This document shows positions 34,925-42,550 of a DNA stretch of 64,000 nucleotides, piece by piece. A program made the translations under genes and the position numbers. Under the pieces are notes generated by a model that was given only the letters and a program-made list of their open reading frames with translations, made no database searches and had not been told where the DNA came from. Position 1 is the stretch's first letter, and the number at the start of each line of letters is the position of its first letter. The stretch is from assembly GCF_019645855.1 (NCBI RefSeq), contig NZ_CP080999.1, forward strand, positions 5,084,001 to 5,148,000. Reading direction: 5' to 3'. Source of the stretch: Mycobacterium malmoense. GTDB lineage: Bacteria; Actinomycetota; Actinomycetes; Mycobacteriales; Mycobacteriaceae.

Positions 34925-35395
34925 ATGTCGCCGGAGGAGGCCGAGTTCGTCGACCGCCTGGGGCTGTTCTTTGAGCTCCTCGGCGCCACCCGCACCATGG
35001 GCCGCGTGTATGGGTGGCTACTGATCTGCGATCCGCCGCAGCAGTCGTTGACGCAGCTGGCCGACGCGTTATCGGTGAGCAAGGCGTCAATCAGTACCGT
35101 TGCCCGGCAGCTGCTGGAAGGCGGCATGGTGGAGCGGTTGCCGAGCCCGAACCGTCAACACCTCTACCGGGTCAGGTCGGGCGGGTTCACCAGCGTTCTG
35201 GAAACGCAGCTGTCGCTGATGCGGCTGGGGATCGAGCCCGCCGAGTTCGCTCTGTCGGTGCTGGGCGAGGACCGCGCCGAACAGCGGGAGCGTGTCGAGG
35301 ACTTCCGCGATTTCTGCGAGTTCTGCACCCAGGCCTACCGCGACCAGCTCACGCGGATGTGGACCGAGTATCGGGCGGCAAGGAGACAGTCATGA
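34925..35395 (+). CDS. GbsR/MarR family transcriptional regulator
   Basis: A 156-residue winged-helix regulator of the GbsR branch of MarR proteins: GRVYGWLLICDPPQQSLTQLADAL, then SVSKASISTVARQLLEGGMVER (recognition helix region) and a helical C-terminus for dimerisation. It is coupled by a 4-base overlap to the methyltransferase gene that follows and very probably controls it. Confidence 0.85.
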   Translation: MSPEEAEFVDRLGLFFELLGATRTMGRVYGWLLICDPPQQSLTQLADALSVSKASISTVARQLLEGGMVERLPSPNRQHLYRVRSGGFTSVLETQLSLMRLGIEPAEFALSVLGEDRAEQRERVEDFRDFCEFCTQAYRDQLTRMWTEYRAARRQS

Positions 35396-36213
35396 CTTCG
35401 ACGGACAAGGTCGACTTCACCGACGTGCGGTGGGGCTCGGTGGAATGGACGAACCTGTGCACGCTGTACCTGCGGGCATACGAAAGCCGTTCACCGACAC
35501 CGATTCTCGGAGACACGGCGGCCGCCGAGGCGGTGGACCGCATCGAATACGACTGGGTTCGCATGCGCCGCGCCATGCGGCCCGGGTCCAATCAGTACCT
35601 GGTCACCATGCGCGCCAAACAGCTCGACGACTGGAGCGCCGACTTCCTGCGCCGTCACCCGAACGCCGTCGTGCTACATCTCGGGTGCGGCATGGACACC
35701 CGCGCGTTCCGGCTGCGTCCACCGGACACCGCGCAGTGGTTCGACGTCGATCAACCGAACGTGATCGCGTTGCGGCGCAAGCTTTACGACGACCGCGACG
35801 GCTACCGGGTGATCGGCTCGTCGGTGACCGATGACGCGTGGCTGGACGAGGTACCCACCGATCGTCCGGCGCTGATGGTCGCGGAGGGACTGGTCATGTA
35901 TCTCACCGAGCCCGAGGTGCGCACGCTGCTGCGGCGCCTCACGGATCGGTTCGGCAGTGGCGAGCTCCTCTTCGACACCGTGTCGCCGATGGGGCCGCGG
36001 CTGTCCAAGGTGCTCACCAAGGGCATCACCAAGTGGGGCATCCGTGACGCCCGCGACATCGAGCGATGGAACCCGCGCCTACGCTTCCTCGAGCGGTCCC
36101 CCGTGGGCGCGCTCTCCGAACGCATCCCCTCGGCGCCGGTGCGGCTGCTGTGGCGGCTGGTCAACGCCACGCCGATGCGGAATTACGACGTGCTCAACCG
36201 CTTCGCGTTCTAA
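35392..36213 (+). CDS. SAM-dependent methyltransferase, LCM/PPM-like
   Basis: A 273-residue class I methyltransferase of the leucine-carboxyl-methyltransferase-like (Tcm/PKS-associated) family. The SAM motif is VLHLGCGMDTRAFRLRPP, the acidic ribose contact in WFDVDQPNVI, and LMVAEGLVMYLTEPEVRTLL is the family signature. It likely O-methylates a carboxyl or hydroxyl group. ATG 35392 with AAGGAGA upstream overlaps the regulator stop (ATGA). Substrate unknown. Confidence 0.85.
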   Translation: MTSTDKVDFTDVRWGSVEWTNLCTLYLRAYESRSPTPILGDTAAAEAVDRIEYDWVRMRRAMRPGSNQYLVTMRAKQLDDWSADFLRRHPNAVVLHLGCGMDTRAFRLRPPDTAQWFDVDQPNVIALRRKLYDDRDGYRVIGSSVTDDAWLDEVPTDRPALMVAEGLVMYLTEPEVRTLLRRLTDRFGSGELLFDTVSPMGPRLSKVLTKGITKWGIRDARDIERWNPRLRFLERSPVGALSERIPSAPVRLLWRLVNATPMRNYDVLNRFAF

Positions 36214-36517
36214 GGCATACAACGCCTATGGGCTGCGGCGGGGAGCAAGCCAACGTCGTTGACCACCAAGCTGATCGGACGAGCGACTCCAGACGGAACC
36301 GTGCCACTGGCCAACCACATCGTCCCCCGCGGGAGGACCGGCCTCCTATCGTACTGATCCGCCCCTACGCCCCAGGGGCGCACCAAACCCGGTCTGACCG
36401 TGATCCAGCTCGCTGAATGCCGCCGGGTGACAACGAGATAACAATTCCCACCCCAAGCTGGCGCGACGCGCCAGGCAAATGCCGGGGACAGGGCCCCGGG
36501 AAATTTATGGTCATTTT
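36214..36517. other. Intergenic stretch without a supported gene
   Basis: Between the methyltransferase and the secreted glycosidase-like gene. A short protein-like frame on the plus strand (about 36268-36357, ending at a TGA) reads LIGRATPDGTVPLANHIVP but lacks a convincing start and family match. The minus-strand frame across this region has biased, non-protein-like composition. I see no clear regulatory motif. Confidence 0.4.
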
Positions 36518-37675
36518 GTGCACCGTCGAACGGCCCTGAAGCTACCCCTGCTGCTGGCAGCGGGTACGGCTTTGGCCCATGCACCTTGCGCCTCCGCGGG
36601 ACCGCCCCGCTCCTCGGGGGAGATAACCCGGTGGTCGGCCGACCGCGTCAACCGCTGGTATCAGGCGCAAGGATTTCTCGTCGGCGCGAACTACATTCCC
36701 GCAAATGCCATCAACCAGCTTGAGATGTTTCAGCCGGGCACCTACGACCCCCGCCGCATCGATACCGAGCTGGGCTGGGCGCGGTTTCACGGATTCAACA
36801 GCGCGCGGGTCTTCCTCCATGACCAGCTCTGGGCTCAGGACCCACGGGGCTTCCAGAGCCGCCTCGCGCAGTTCGTCGGGATCGCGGCGGGCCACGGCAT
36901 CAAGCCGCTGTTCGTCTTCTTCGACTCCTGTTGGGACCCACTCCCCAGACAGGGCCCGCAGCGCGCGCCGAGGCCGGGCGTCCATAACTCGGGCTGGGTG
37001 CAGAGCCCCGGCGCCGAACGCCTTGGTGACCCCCGCTACACCCGTGTGCTGCAGGATTACGTCACAAGCGTTTTGACGCAATTCCGCAACGACAACCGCG
37101 TTTTGGGTTGGGACCTGTGGAACGAGCCCGACAACCCCGCGCGCGTCTATGCCAAGGTGGAGCGGAAAGACAAGCTGGAGCGCGTCGCCGACCTGCTGCC
37201 CCAGGTGTTCCGGTGGGCGCGCGCGGTCGATCCCAGTCAACCGCTGACGAGCGGCGTGTGGCGCGGCGGTGACCAGGGCGAACAAGCGGGCCGAAGCCCA
37301 ATCAGTGATATCCAACTGAGCAACGCCGACGTGATCACCTTCCACTCCTATGCCGAGCCCGCGGGCTTTGAGTCCCGGATCGCCGAGCTGGCCCCACTGG
37401 GGCGGCCGATCATCTGCACCGAGTACATGGCCCGGACCCAGGGCAGCACCGTCGAGGGAATCCTGCCCGTCGCGAAGCGGCACAACGTCGGTGCCTTCAA
37501 CTGGGGTCTGGTCGCAGGGAAAACCCAGACCTACTTCCCGTGGGATTCGTGGGATCACCCGTACACGGCGCCACCAAAGGTGTGGTTCCACGACCTTCTA
37601 CTGCCCGACGGACGGCCCTACCGGGACACCGAAATCCAGACGATTCGGACTCTGGGCGGCGGGCAGCCGACATGA
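36518..37675 (+). CDS. Secreted glycoside hydrolase-like protein (Rv3096-like)
   Basis: A 385-residue exported protein resembling M. tuberculosis Rv3096. The N-terminus VHRRTALKLPLLLAAGTALA is a twin-arginine-type signal, with likely cleavage after ASA (about residue 27). The fold is that of clan-A cellulases: WDLWNEPDN carries the acid/base Glu203 after Asn202, and ICTEYM the nucleophile Glu302. It probably cleaves a polysaccharide or glycolipid outside the cytoplasm; substrate unknown. GTG 36518 is chosen because the RR motif then sits at the N-terminus. Confidence 0.82.
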   Translation: MHRRTALKLPLLLAAGTALAHAPCASAGPPRSSGEITRWSADRVNRWYQAQGFLVGANYIPANAINQLEMFQPGTYDPRRIDTELGWARFHGFNSARVFLHDQLWAQDPRGFQSRLAQFVGIAAGHGIKPLFVFFDSCWDPLPRQGPQRAPRPGVHNSGWVQSPGAERLGDPRYTRVLQDYVTSVLTQFRNDNRVLGWDLWNEPDNPARVYAKVERKDKLERVADLLPQVFRWARAVDPSQPLTSGVWRGGDQGEQAGRSPISDIQLSNADVITFHSYAEPAGFESRIAELAPLGRPIICTEYMARTQGSTVEGILPVAKRHNVGAFNWGLVAGKTQTYFPWDSWDHPYTAPPKVWFHDLLLPDGRPYRDTEIQTIRTLGGGQPT

Positions 37676-37708
37676 AATTCCTTTAGCTGCGTAACGGCTG
37701 AAGGATTT

Positions 37709-37737
37709 TGGCGGTGGCGCGGAGGATTCGGACCCTA
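37709..37737. repeat. Degenerate copy of the tRNA-Ser 3' end (possible attachment site remnant)
   Basis: TGGCGGTGGCG at 37709-37719 equals the first 11 bases of the tRNA-Ser gene as read at 39701, and the following GGAGG..ATT.G.ACCCT also follows the T-arm of the tRNA with small changes. The two copies bracket the toxin-antitoxin remnant. This is what an old attL/attR pair would look like, but the match is imperfect. Confidence 0.45.
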
Positions 37738-38314
37738 CCTTAAGAGGCGTTCGGTGAATGCCGTAACGGCAAGCTGCGCGTCAGCTTCAGCGGTGACCCT
37801 ATCGACTTCAGGGTGGTCCAAAGTGATCTGGTCGGCGTAGGCGACGGTTCCTTGGGCATCGGCGGCGGCAAAGTTGGCTTCGAGATCTAACACTTGGGTG
37901 CGGATCGTGTTGATGACTGACTCGCCGAAGGCCTCGATCACTCGTTCCGCGGCCGCGCGGGGGCTGCCATGGTCGTTGTTCAGCAGTACGAATGCGATGT
38001 CATACCAGTCTTTTGCCTTACGCCGTCCATGCGCCGCGGCCATCTTGGCGAGCAGAAAGCCTGCCAGTCCAGTGACGTTGATTTCAGCCTCGCGCCGGGT
38101 TCCGTGGTCTTTGGCGCTGATCTTCTGAATCGCGATGTCTTGGGCTGCATAACCCGTGCCACGCAGGTTCACGGCTCCGAGCTCATTGCGTTCATCGAAC
38201 GTGATGATGGCCTCGTTCGGTTGATTGCCGAGGTCGGCGAGCATCTCGAATTTGACGACCGTCGGCGAATCAGCGAGCTTCCACGCGCCGTTTGAGACCG
38301 TTCGGATTCTTCAT
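37735..38314 (-). pseudogene. AbiEii/MenT-type nucleotidyltransferase toxin, core deleted
   Basis: The gene starts properly: ATG 38314 overlaps the antitoxin stop (ATGA), giving MKNPNGLKRRVEAR and then a TGA at 38272-38270. In another frame the sequence continues as NGAWKLADSPTVVKFEML and through KAKDWYDIAFVLL to a stop at 37735, which resembles the C-terminal half of AbiEii toxins. The conserved nucleotidyltransferase core (GGxxL and the Asp pair) that belongs between these parts is absent. So an internal deletion with frameshift seems to have inactivated it. A 169-residue product from ATG 38244 could still be made but would lack the catalytic site. Confidence 0.65.
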
Positions 38315-39333
38315 CGCTCATTGGTCATCTCCTGACGCAGATGCTCAGCAGCGTCTTCTCCGCGAACGCCGGTCGTGCGCAGGTCCGCGTAAACACGCGG
38401 CCACAGCATCGACCGAAATCCATCGGCGTTTCCTTTGGTCAACTTGTCGCCGGCTGGTGTTGGAAACGGGCGCAACAACAGGCGGCCACCGTCAATCTCG
38501 CGTAGGCCGGCGGCGTAGGCCGCGTGGCGAAGATCGCTCGGCGCCCGTCCCGGCACGTAAACCTCCATGGGAGAGATTTCGGTCTGCACAGGCGCCAGCA
38601 CCCTCGCCGAGAGAGCGCCGGTGGCGGCCCATGAGATGTGGTTCTTCGCCATGGTCTGACCGAAATCAATCGCGTCGACGACTGGGTGCCGCCACAGAAC
38701 TCCCACACGCAGCGCGATCGGTGACCGCAACCGCTCAGCGGCGATGGCATAGGCGTCCAGGAGCTCATCGCGGTCCACAATCCGGCGAGCCGACCCTGGG
38801 CCACGGGCCTCGGCCCTGGCGAGGTGCCCTTCCTTTTCAAGGAACTTCAACGCCTCCGCGGCGCTGCCCATCGAGATGCCGGTGGCCTGCACAACCGAGG
38901 AGACAGTCGGTACAGCGACGTCGGCGAGCAGCGCCTCGCATACGGCCAGGGTCGCGGGGCGCCAGCCCACGCGACTGTCACGCGGCACCGGCGGAGTGCC
39001 CTCGGTCTCGATCCAGATGGTCGTCCGTGTTGATGGGTTCCGGTGGTGGATGAAGGCGGCACCCGACTCGTCAACCCAGCCGACGCCGGCGTCACGCGCC
39101 GCCTTGCGTGCGCCGGGTGACATCGAGGGGGCGACCAATATGTCGGGCCGTAGATCATCGTGTACGGCCTCGGCAACTTGCTGCGGCCAGCCGGCGGGCA
39201 ACCATCGAACGCGGAACTCGTCATCATCTAAGTTAACGATCACATCGCGGCTGCGGTCGTTTACCGGACGCGCACGTAGCACGCCACGATACACGGCCCG
39301 CAACGCGTTTACGGCTCGATCAGCTGATGGCAC
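38311..39333 (-). CDS. AbiEi/MenA-type antitoxin
   Basis: A 340-residue protein of the type IV toxin-antitoxin AbiEi family. A winged-helix part is seen around 140-190 (VPTVSSVVQATGISMGSAAEALKFLEKEGHL, by its SMGSAAEALKFL core). The C-terminal part (WRHPVVDAIDFGQTM, then VYVPGRAPSDLRHAAYAAGL) is typical of the mycobacterial members. In intact systems it represses its operon and counters the toxin. Here the partner toxin is broken. Start is GTG 39333; inverted and direct repeats of TGAAGTAC lie just upstream. Confidence 0.72.
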   Translation of the reverse strand: MPSADRAVNALRAVYRGVLRARPVNDRSRDVIVNLDDDEFRVRWLPAGWPQQVAEAVHDDLRPDILVAPSMSPGARKAARDAGVGWVDESGAAFIHHRNPSTRTTIWIETEGTPPVPRDSRVGWRPATLAVCEALLADVAVPTVSSVVQATGISMGSAAEALKFLEKEGHLARAEARGPGSARRIVDRDELLDAYAIAAERLRSPIALRVGVLWRHPVVDAIDFGQTMAKNHISWAATGALSARVLAPVQTEISPMEVYVPGRAPSDLRHAAYAAGLREIDGGRLLLRPFPTPAGDKLTKGNADGFRSMLWPRVYADLRTTGVRGEDAAEHLRQEMTNER

Positions 39334-39343
39334 AGCAAAGATT

Positions 39344-39386
39344 GTACTTCATTCAAATAGGATATTTCACTCATACAGTGAAGTAC
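39344..39386. promoter_or_regulatory. Inverted repeat upstream of the antitoxin gene
   Basis: GTACTTCA (39344-39351) and TGAAGTAC (39379-39386) are perfect 8-base inverted arms 27 bases apart, and a third similar TTGAAGTAT follows near 39396. Antitoxins of this family bind such repeats to repress their operon. Confidence 0.55.
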
Positions 39387-39700
39387 GCGGATGTGTTGAA
39401 GTATAGGGTGACCTCGTAGGCTCCTAACAGCAGAAACAGTGGCCACCCTGTTGATTAGTGAACACGAGCATAAGGATTTCATACGGCAGCAGCAGCGATT
39501 CAGCTAACTCAATGCGACTGGGCCTAAGGCCATCCAACGAGCGCAAGTCGCGCCGCCGAAAGCTCGACGCCGGTTCCTCATCGATGCCCTCTTCAACGCA
39601 GGCCGACTGTTCACGCGAAATGTGCTCAAGACGCGCTCACGCGGTCTCCCCGCAAACCTGAAGACTGACACTTAGCGCTGTGCAAATACCCACACAGCTC
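39387..39700. other. Intergenic stretch beside tRNA-Ser with a gene-like remnant
   Basis: Between the antitoxin promoter and the tRNA. On the minus strand an open frame without start (39424-39636) reads protein-like, for example SSFRRRDLRSLDGLRPSRI followed by ELAESLLLPYE, but matches no family I know. No integrase is recognisable. It may be a decayed end of an inserted element. Confidence 0.35.
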
Positions 39701-39790
39701 TGGCGGTGGCGGAGGGATTTGAACCCTCGGACGGTGTTAGCCGTCACACGCTTTCGAGGCGTGCTCCTTAGGCCGCTCGGACACGCCACC
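39701..39790 (-). tRNA. tRNA-Ser (anticodon CGA)
   Basis: A 90-base type II tRNA on the minus strand: 5' GGTGGCG pairs with CGCCACC, the anticodon arm CACGC-CTCGAAA-GCGTG gives anticodon CGA, a long variable arm follows, and the T-arm contains GGTTCAAATCC. CCA is encoded. It reads UCG codons. The gene is an integration hot spot in mycobacteria (M. tuberculosis has integrase and excisionase remnants at this locus). Confidence 0.95.
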
Positions 39791-39819
39791 GCCGGAAAGC
39801 TTACCGAACCCGCTGGGGC

Positions 39820-40278
39820 TCAGCCCAATCGCTGGCGGGCGAAGAACGCCTCCAGCGGCGCAGCGCACTCGCGAGCGAGCACACCGCCGCGCACGGCCGG
39901 GCGATGGTTGAGCCGACGGTCGCGGACCACGTCCCACAGCGACCCGACCGCTCCCGTCTTGGGTTCCCATGCCCCGAAAACCAGCCGGGCGACGCGGGCC
40001 AGCACCAGCGCACCGGCGCACATGGTGCATGGTTCGACGGTGACCGCCAGCGTGGTCCCCTCCAGCCGCCACCCGTCGCCGAGCACGCCGGCCGCCGCCC
40101 GGATCGCCAGGATTTCGGCGTGCGCGGTCGGATCGCCAAGGGCCTCACGGGCATTCACCGCCCGGGCCAGCTCGGTCCCGTCCGCGGCGATGACCACCGC
40201 ACCGACCGGCACGTCGCGCGGGCCCGCCGTCGCGGCGACCGACAGTGCGGCACGGATCAGGTCTTCGTCGCTGGTCAC
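39820..40278 (-). CDS. tadA: tRNA-specific adenosine deaminase TadA
   Basis: A 152-residue zinc deaminase that converts A34 to inosine in tRNA-Arg(ACG). The zinc and catalytic motifs are HAE (His53, Glu55) and PCTMC (Cys84, Cys87). GTG 40278 gives the same length as Rv3752c; the longer frame from 40323 adds unrelated residues. The context, with its companion gene upstream and tRNA-Ser downstream, matches other mycobacteria. Confidence 0.93.
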   Translation of the reverse strand: MTSDEDLIRAALSVAATAGPRDVPVGAVVIAADGTELARAVNAREALGDPTAHAEILAIRAAAGVLGDGWRLEGTTLAVTVEPCTMCAGALVLARVARLVFGAWEPKTGAVGSLWDVVRDRRLNHRPAVRGGVLARECAAPLEAFFARQRLG

Positions 40279-40384
40279 CGACCGAGCCTGATGGCGGCGA
40301 CCCGCTTCGCCCGGCTCGGTCACTTGTGGCGACCCGCTGCGCCCGGCTCTGCCGCGCTTGCGATCGCCACGGCCGCGCTTGCGG

Positions 40385-40906
40385 TCACCGACCGAGGCGG
40401 TCGATCACCGCCGACAGCTCGTCGGCGAAGCCCATCTCCCGGGCAATGCGGCCCAGCTGCTCGTCGGCGTACAGGTCGCTCTCATCGAGGATGACGCCCA
40501 ACACCGCCTCGGGCAGCCCGATGTCGGACAGCAACCCCAGGTCGCCCTCCTCAAAGGGTTCCGCGTCCTCGAGGTCCTCGGGATCGATGTCGGCGTCCAG
40601 GTTGTCCAGCACCTCGGCAGCGATGTCGTAGTCCAGCGCGGCGGTGGCGTCCGAAAGCAGCAGCCGGGTCCCGGACGGTCCGGGCCGCACGATGACGAAG
40701 AATTCGTCGTCGACGTCGAGAAGCCCGAAGACCGCGCCCGAGCTGCGCAGTTCACGCAGCTCCGTCTCGGCGGCCTTCAGGCTCGTCAGCGCCTTGGGGG
40801 CCAGGGCAGAACAGCGCCATTGGCCCTCTTCGCGCACGACCGCAACGCCGAAGCCGTCCGGTATGTCCGCGGACGGGCCCTGCGCAGACGCCCGCTGTGC
40901 TTCCAT
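40385..40906 (-). CDS. tRNA adenosine deaminase-associated protein (Rv3753c-like)
   Basis: A 173-residue acidic protein found next to tadA in actinobacteria; function unknown. It opens GFGVAVVREEGQWRCSALAP and has a very acidic middle part (DADIDPEDLEDAEPFEEGDL). The 106 bases between it and tadA contain short repeated GGCGACCCGCT-like and CGCGCTTGCG units that do not look coding. Confidence 0.82.
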   Translation of the reverse strand: MEAQRASAQGPSADIPDGFGVAVVREEGQWRCSALAPKALTSLKAAETELRELRSSGAVFGLLDVDDEFFVIVRPGPSGTRLLLSDATAALDYDIAAEVLDNLDADIDPEDLEDAEPFEEGDLGLLSDIGLPEAVLGVILDESDLYADEQLGRIAREMGFADELSAVIDRLGR

Positions 40907-41012
40907 GGGCGCCTACGCTAGTCGCTGACCAGGCCCCCTGACCAGATGCGCCCACTCGACGCGAGGCACCTGATCGCACCGCCGGCCGCTAAACTGTGCC
41001 AACCTTGGAACT

Positions 41013-42005
41013 GTGGCTAGCCCTGTTTTCAAGACACCGGCGTGCGTGCTCGGGCTGGGCCTAATCGGCGGCTCGATAATGCGGGCCGCTAAGGCGGCCG
41101 GCCGTGACGTGTTCGGCTACAACCGGTCGGTGGAGGGCGCCCAGGCGGCCATCGCCGATGGCTTCGACGCCACGACGGATCTCACCGAGACGCTGACCCG
41201 CGCCGCCGACATCGGCGCGTTGATTGTCCTGGCGGTACCGATGCCAGCACTGGCGGGGATGCTCGCCCATATCAGCGAACTGGCCCCCGACTGCCCGCTC
41301 ACCGACGTCACCAGTGTCAAAAGCGCGGTGCTCGACGAGGTTGCCGCCGCCGGTCTGCTGGAACGCTTCGTCGGCGGTCACCCGATGACGGGCACCGCGC
41401 ACTCGGGTTGGGCCGCGAGCTACGCCGGGTTGTTCACCAGGGCTCCGTGGGTGGTCGGCGTGGACGACCACGTGGATCCCCAGGTGTGGTCGATGGTGAT
41501 GACGCTGGCGCTGGACTGCGGTGCGCTGGTGGTGCCGGCCAAATCCGACGAGCACGACGCCGCGGCGGCCGCCATTTCCCATCTGCCGCACCTGCTCGCC
41601 GAGGCGCTGGCCGTCACGGCCGGAGAAGTGCCGCTGGCGTTCGCGCTGGCCGCGGGGTCTTTCCGCGACGCCACCCGGGTGGCGGGCACCGCCCCGGACC
41701 TGGTCAGGGCGATGTGCGAGGGCAACGCCGGGCAGCTGCTGCCGACGGTCGACCGGGTCATCGAGCTGCTGAGCCGTGCGCGCGAGTCGCTGGCCCGCCA
41801 CAACTCGGTGGCCGACCTCATCGAGGCCGGCCACGCCGCGCGAACGCGTTACGACAGCTTCCCCCGATCCGACATCTTCACCGTCGTCATCGGCGCGGAA
41901 AACTGGCGCGAGGAACTCGCCGCCGCGGGCCGTGCGGGCGGGGTGATCAGATCCGCTCTGCCAAGCTTGGATAGTCCACAACGAACCCGTCTTCGTCGAC
42001 GGTGA
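41013..42005 (+). CDS. tyrA: Prephenate dehydrogenase TyrA
   Basis: A 330-residue NAD-dependent prephenate dehydrogenase for tyrosine synthesis. The Rossmann motif is VLGLGLIGGSI (12-22), the catalytic region VGGHPMTGTAHSGW holds the conserved His, and substrate-binding segments follow (SHLPHLLAEAL). GTG 41013 is the start. The C-terminus extends past the usual end and overlaps the convergent glycolipid-binding gene by 59 bases. Context equals Rv3754. Confidence 0.92.
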   Translation: MASPVFKTPACVLGLGLIGGSIMRAAKAAGRDVFGYNRSVEGAQAAIADGFDATTDLTETLTRAADIGALIVLAVPMPALAGMLAHISELAPDCPLTDVTSVKSAVLDEVAAAGLLERFVGGHPMTGTAHSGWAASYAGLFTRAPWVVGVDDHVDPQVWSMVMTLALDCGALVVPAKSDEHDAAAAAISHLPHLLAEALAVTAGEVPLAFALAAGSFRDATRVAGTAPDLVRAMCEGNAGQLLPTVDRVIELLSRARESLARHNSVADLIEAGHAARTRYDSFPRSDIFTVVIGAENWREELAAAGRAGGVIRSALPSLDSPQRTRLRRR

Positions 42006-42546
42006 CGGTGGTGTCGGCCACCGGGGAACGCAGCTTGATGCCTTCAGGACGTCCCTCGCTGCTGTAGCTCACGGTGGCCGCGGTGACGCACATGTCGGGC
42101 ACGTTCACGTAGACCATCGGCAGCGTGACCGAGTCCGCCCGTTCGTGTAGCCCGAGGCGCCGGATCGGCAGCGCATTGAAGAACGGGCTGAACACCACGT
42201 CGACGTCCAGAGCGCCGTTGTATCCGGCCCGCCGCTCGCCCTGATGGTCGGTCACCAGCCACATGTTTTCCTCGTCGCGGGCAATGGCGAGCTGGCGTTC
42301 GCGCTCGGCGAGCGTGACCGTCAACCCGAAGCGCTTGGTGGCACCCGCCTCGTCCGTCTGCAGGTCGTAATAGGCGCCGAACGCCGGATTGGTCGCGGTG
42401 GCCGCCGCCACGATGCGCCCGTTGGCCTTGATTCGCTTGCCGGACAATTGGATTCGTACCGACTCCATGCGGGAGACATCCTGCGCGCGCCAGGTCAACA
42501 TCGCCGGCCATACACGCTGGGTGGGATCGGAGGGGGCTGCGTTCAC
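41947..42546 (-). CDS. Putative glycolipid-binding protein (Rv3755c-like)
   Basis: A 199-residue protein of the putative glycolipid-binding family (PF06475): LTWRAQDVSRMESVRIQLSG near the start, then WLVTDHQGERRAGYNGALDVDVVFSPFFNALPIRRL, shown here by its core GALDVDVVFSPFFNALPIRR. GTG 42546 gives the same length as Rv3755c. It lies four bases after proZ and is probably the last gene of the pro operon. Function is not established. Confidence 0.85.
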   Translation of the reverse strand: MNAAPSDPTQRVWPAMLTWRAQDVSRMESVRIQLSGKRIKANGRIVAAATATNPAFGAYYDLQTDEAGATKRFGLTVTLAERERQLAIARDEENMWLVTDHQGERRAGYNGALDVDVVFSPFFNALPIRRLGLHERADSVTLPMVYVNVPDMCVTAATVSYSSEGRPEGIKLRSPVADTTVTVDEDGFVVDYPSLAERI

Positions 42547-42550
42547 ACTT

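Noticed and set aside
36210..36584. Minus-strand open frame before the glycosidase-like gene
   Set aside because: Overlaps the signal-peptide region of the real gene and has no protein-like pattern or ribosome site.
39458..39661. Plus-strand 67-codon frame beside tRNA-Ser
   Set aside because: Ser/Arg-rich composition typical of an antisense shadow; the minus-strand reading looks more protein-like.
40279..40384. Small gene between tadA and its companion
   Set aside because: Made of short internal repeats without a start, ribosome site or coding pattern.
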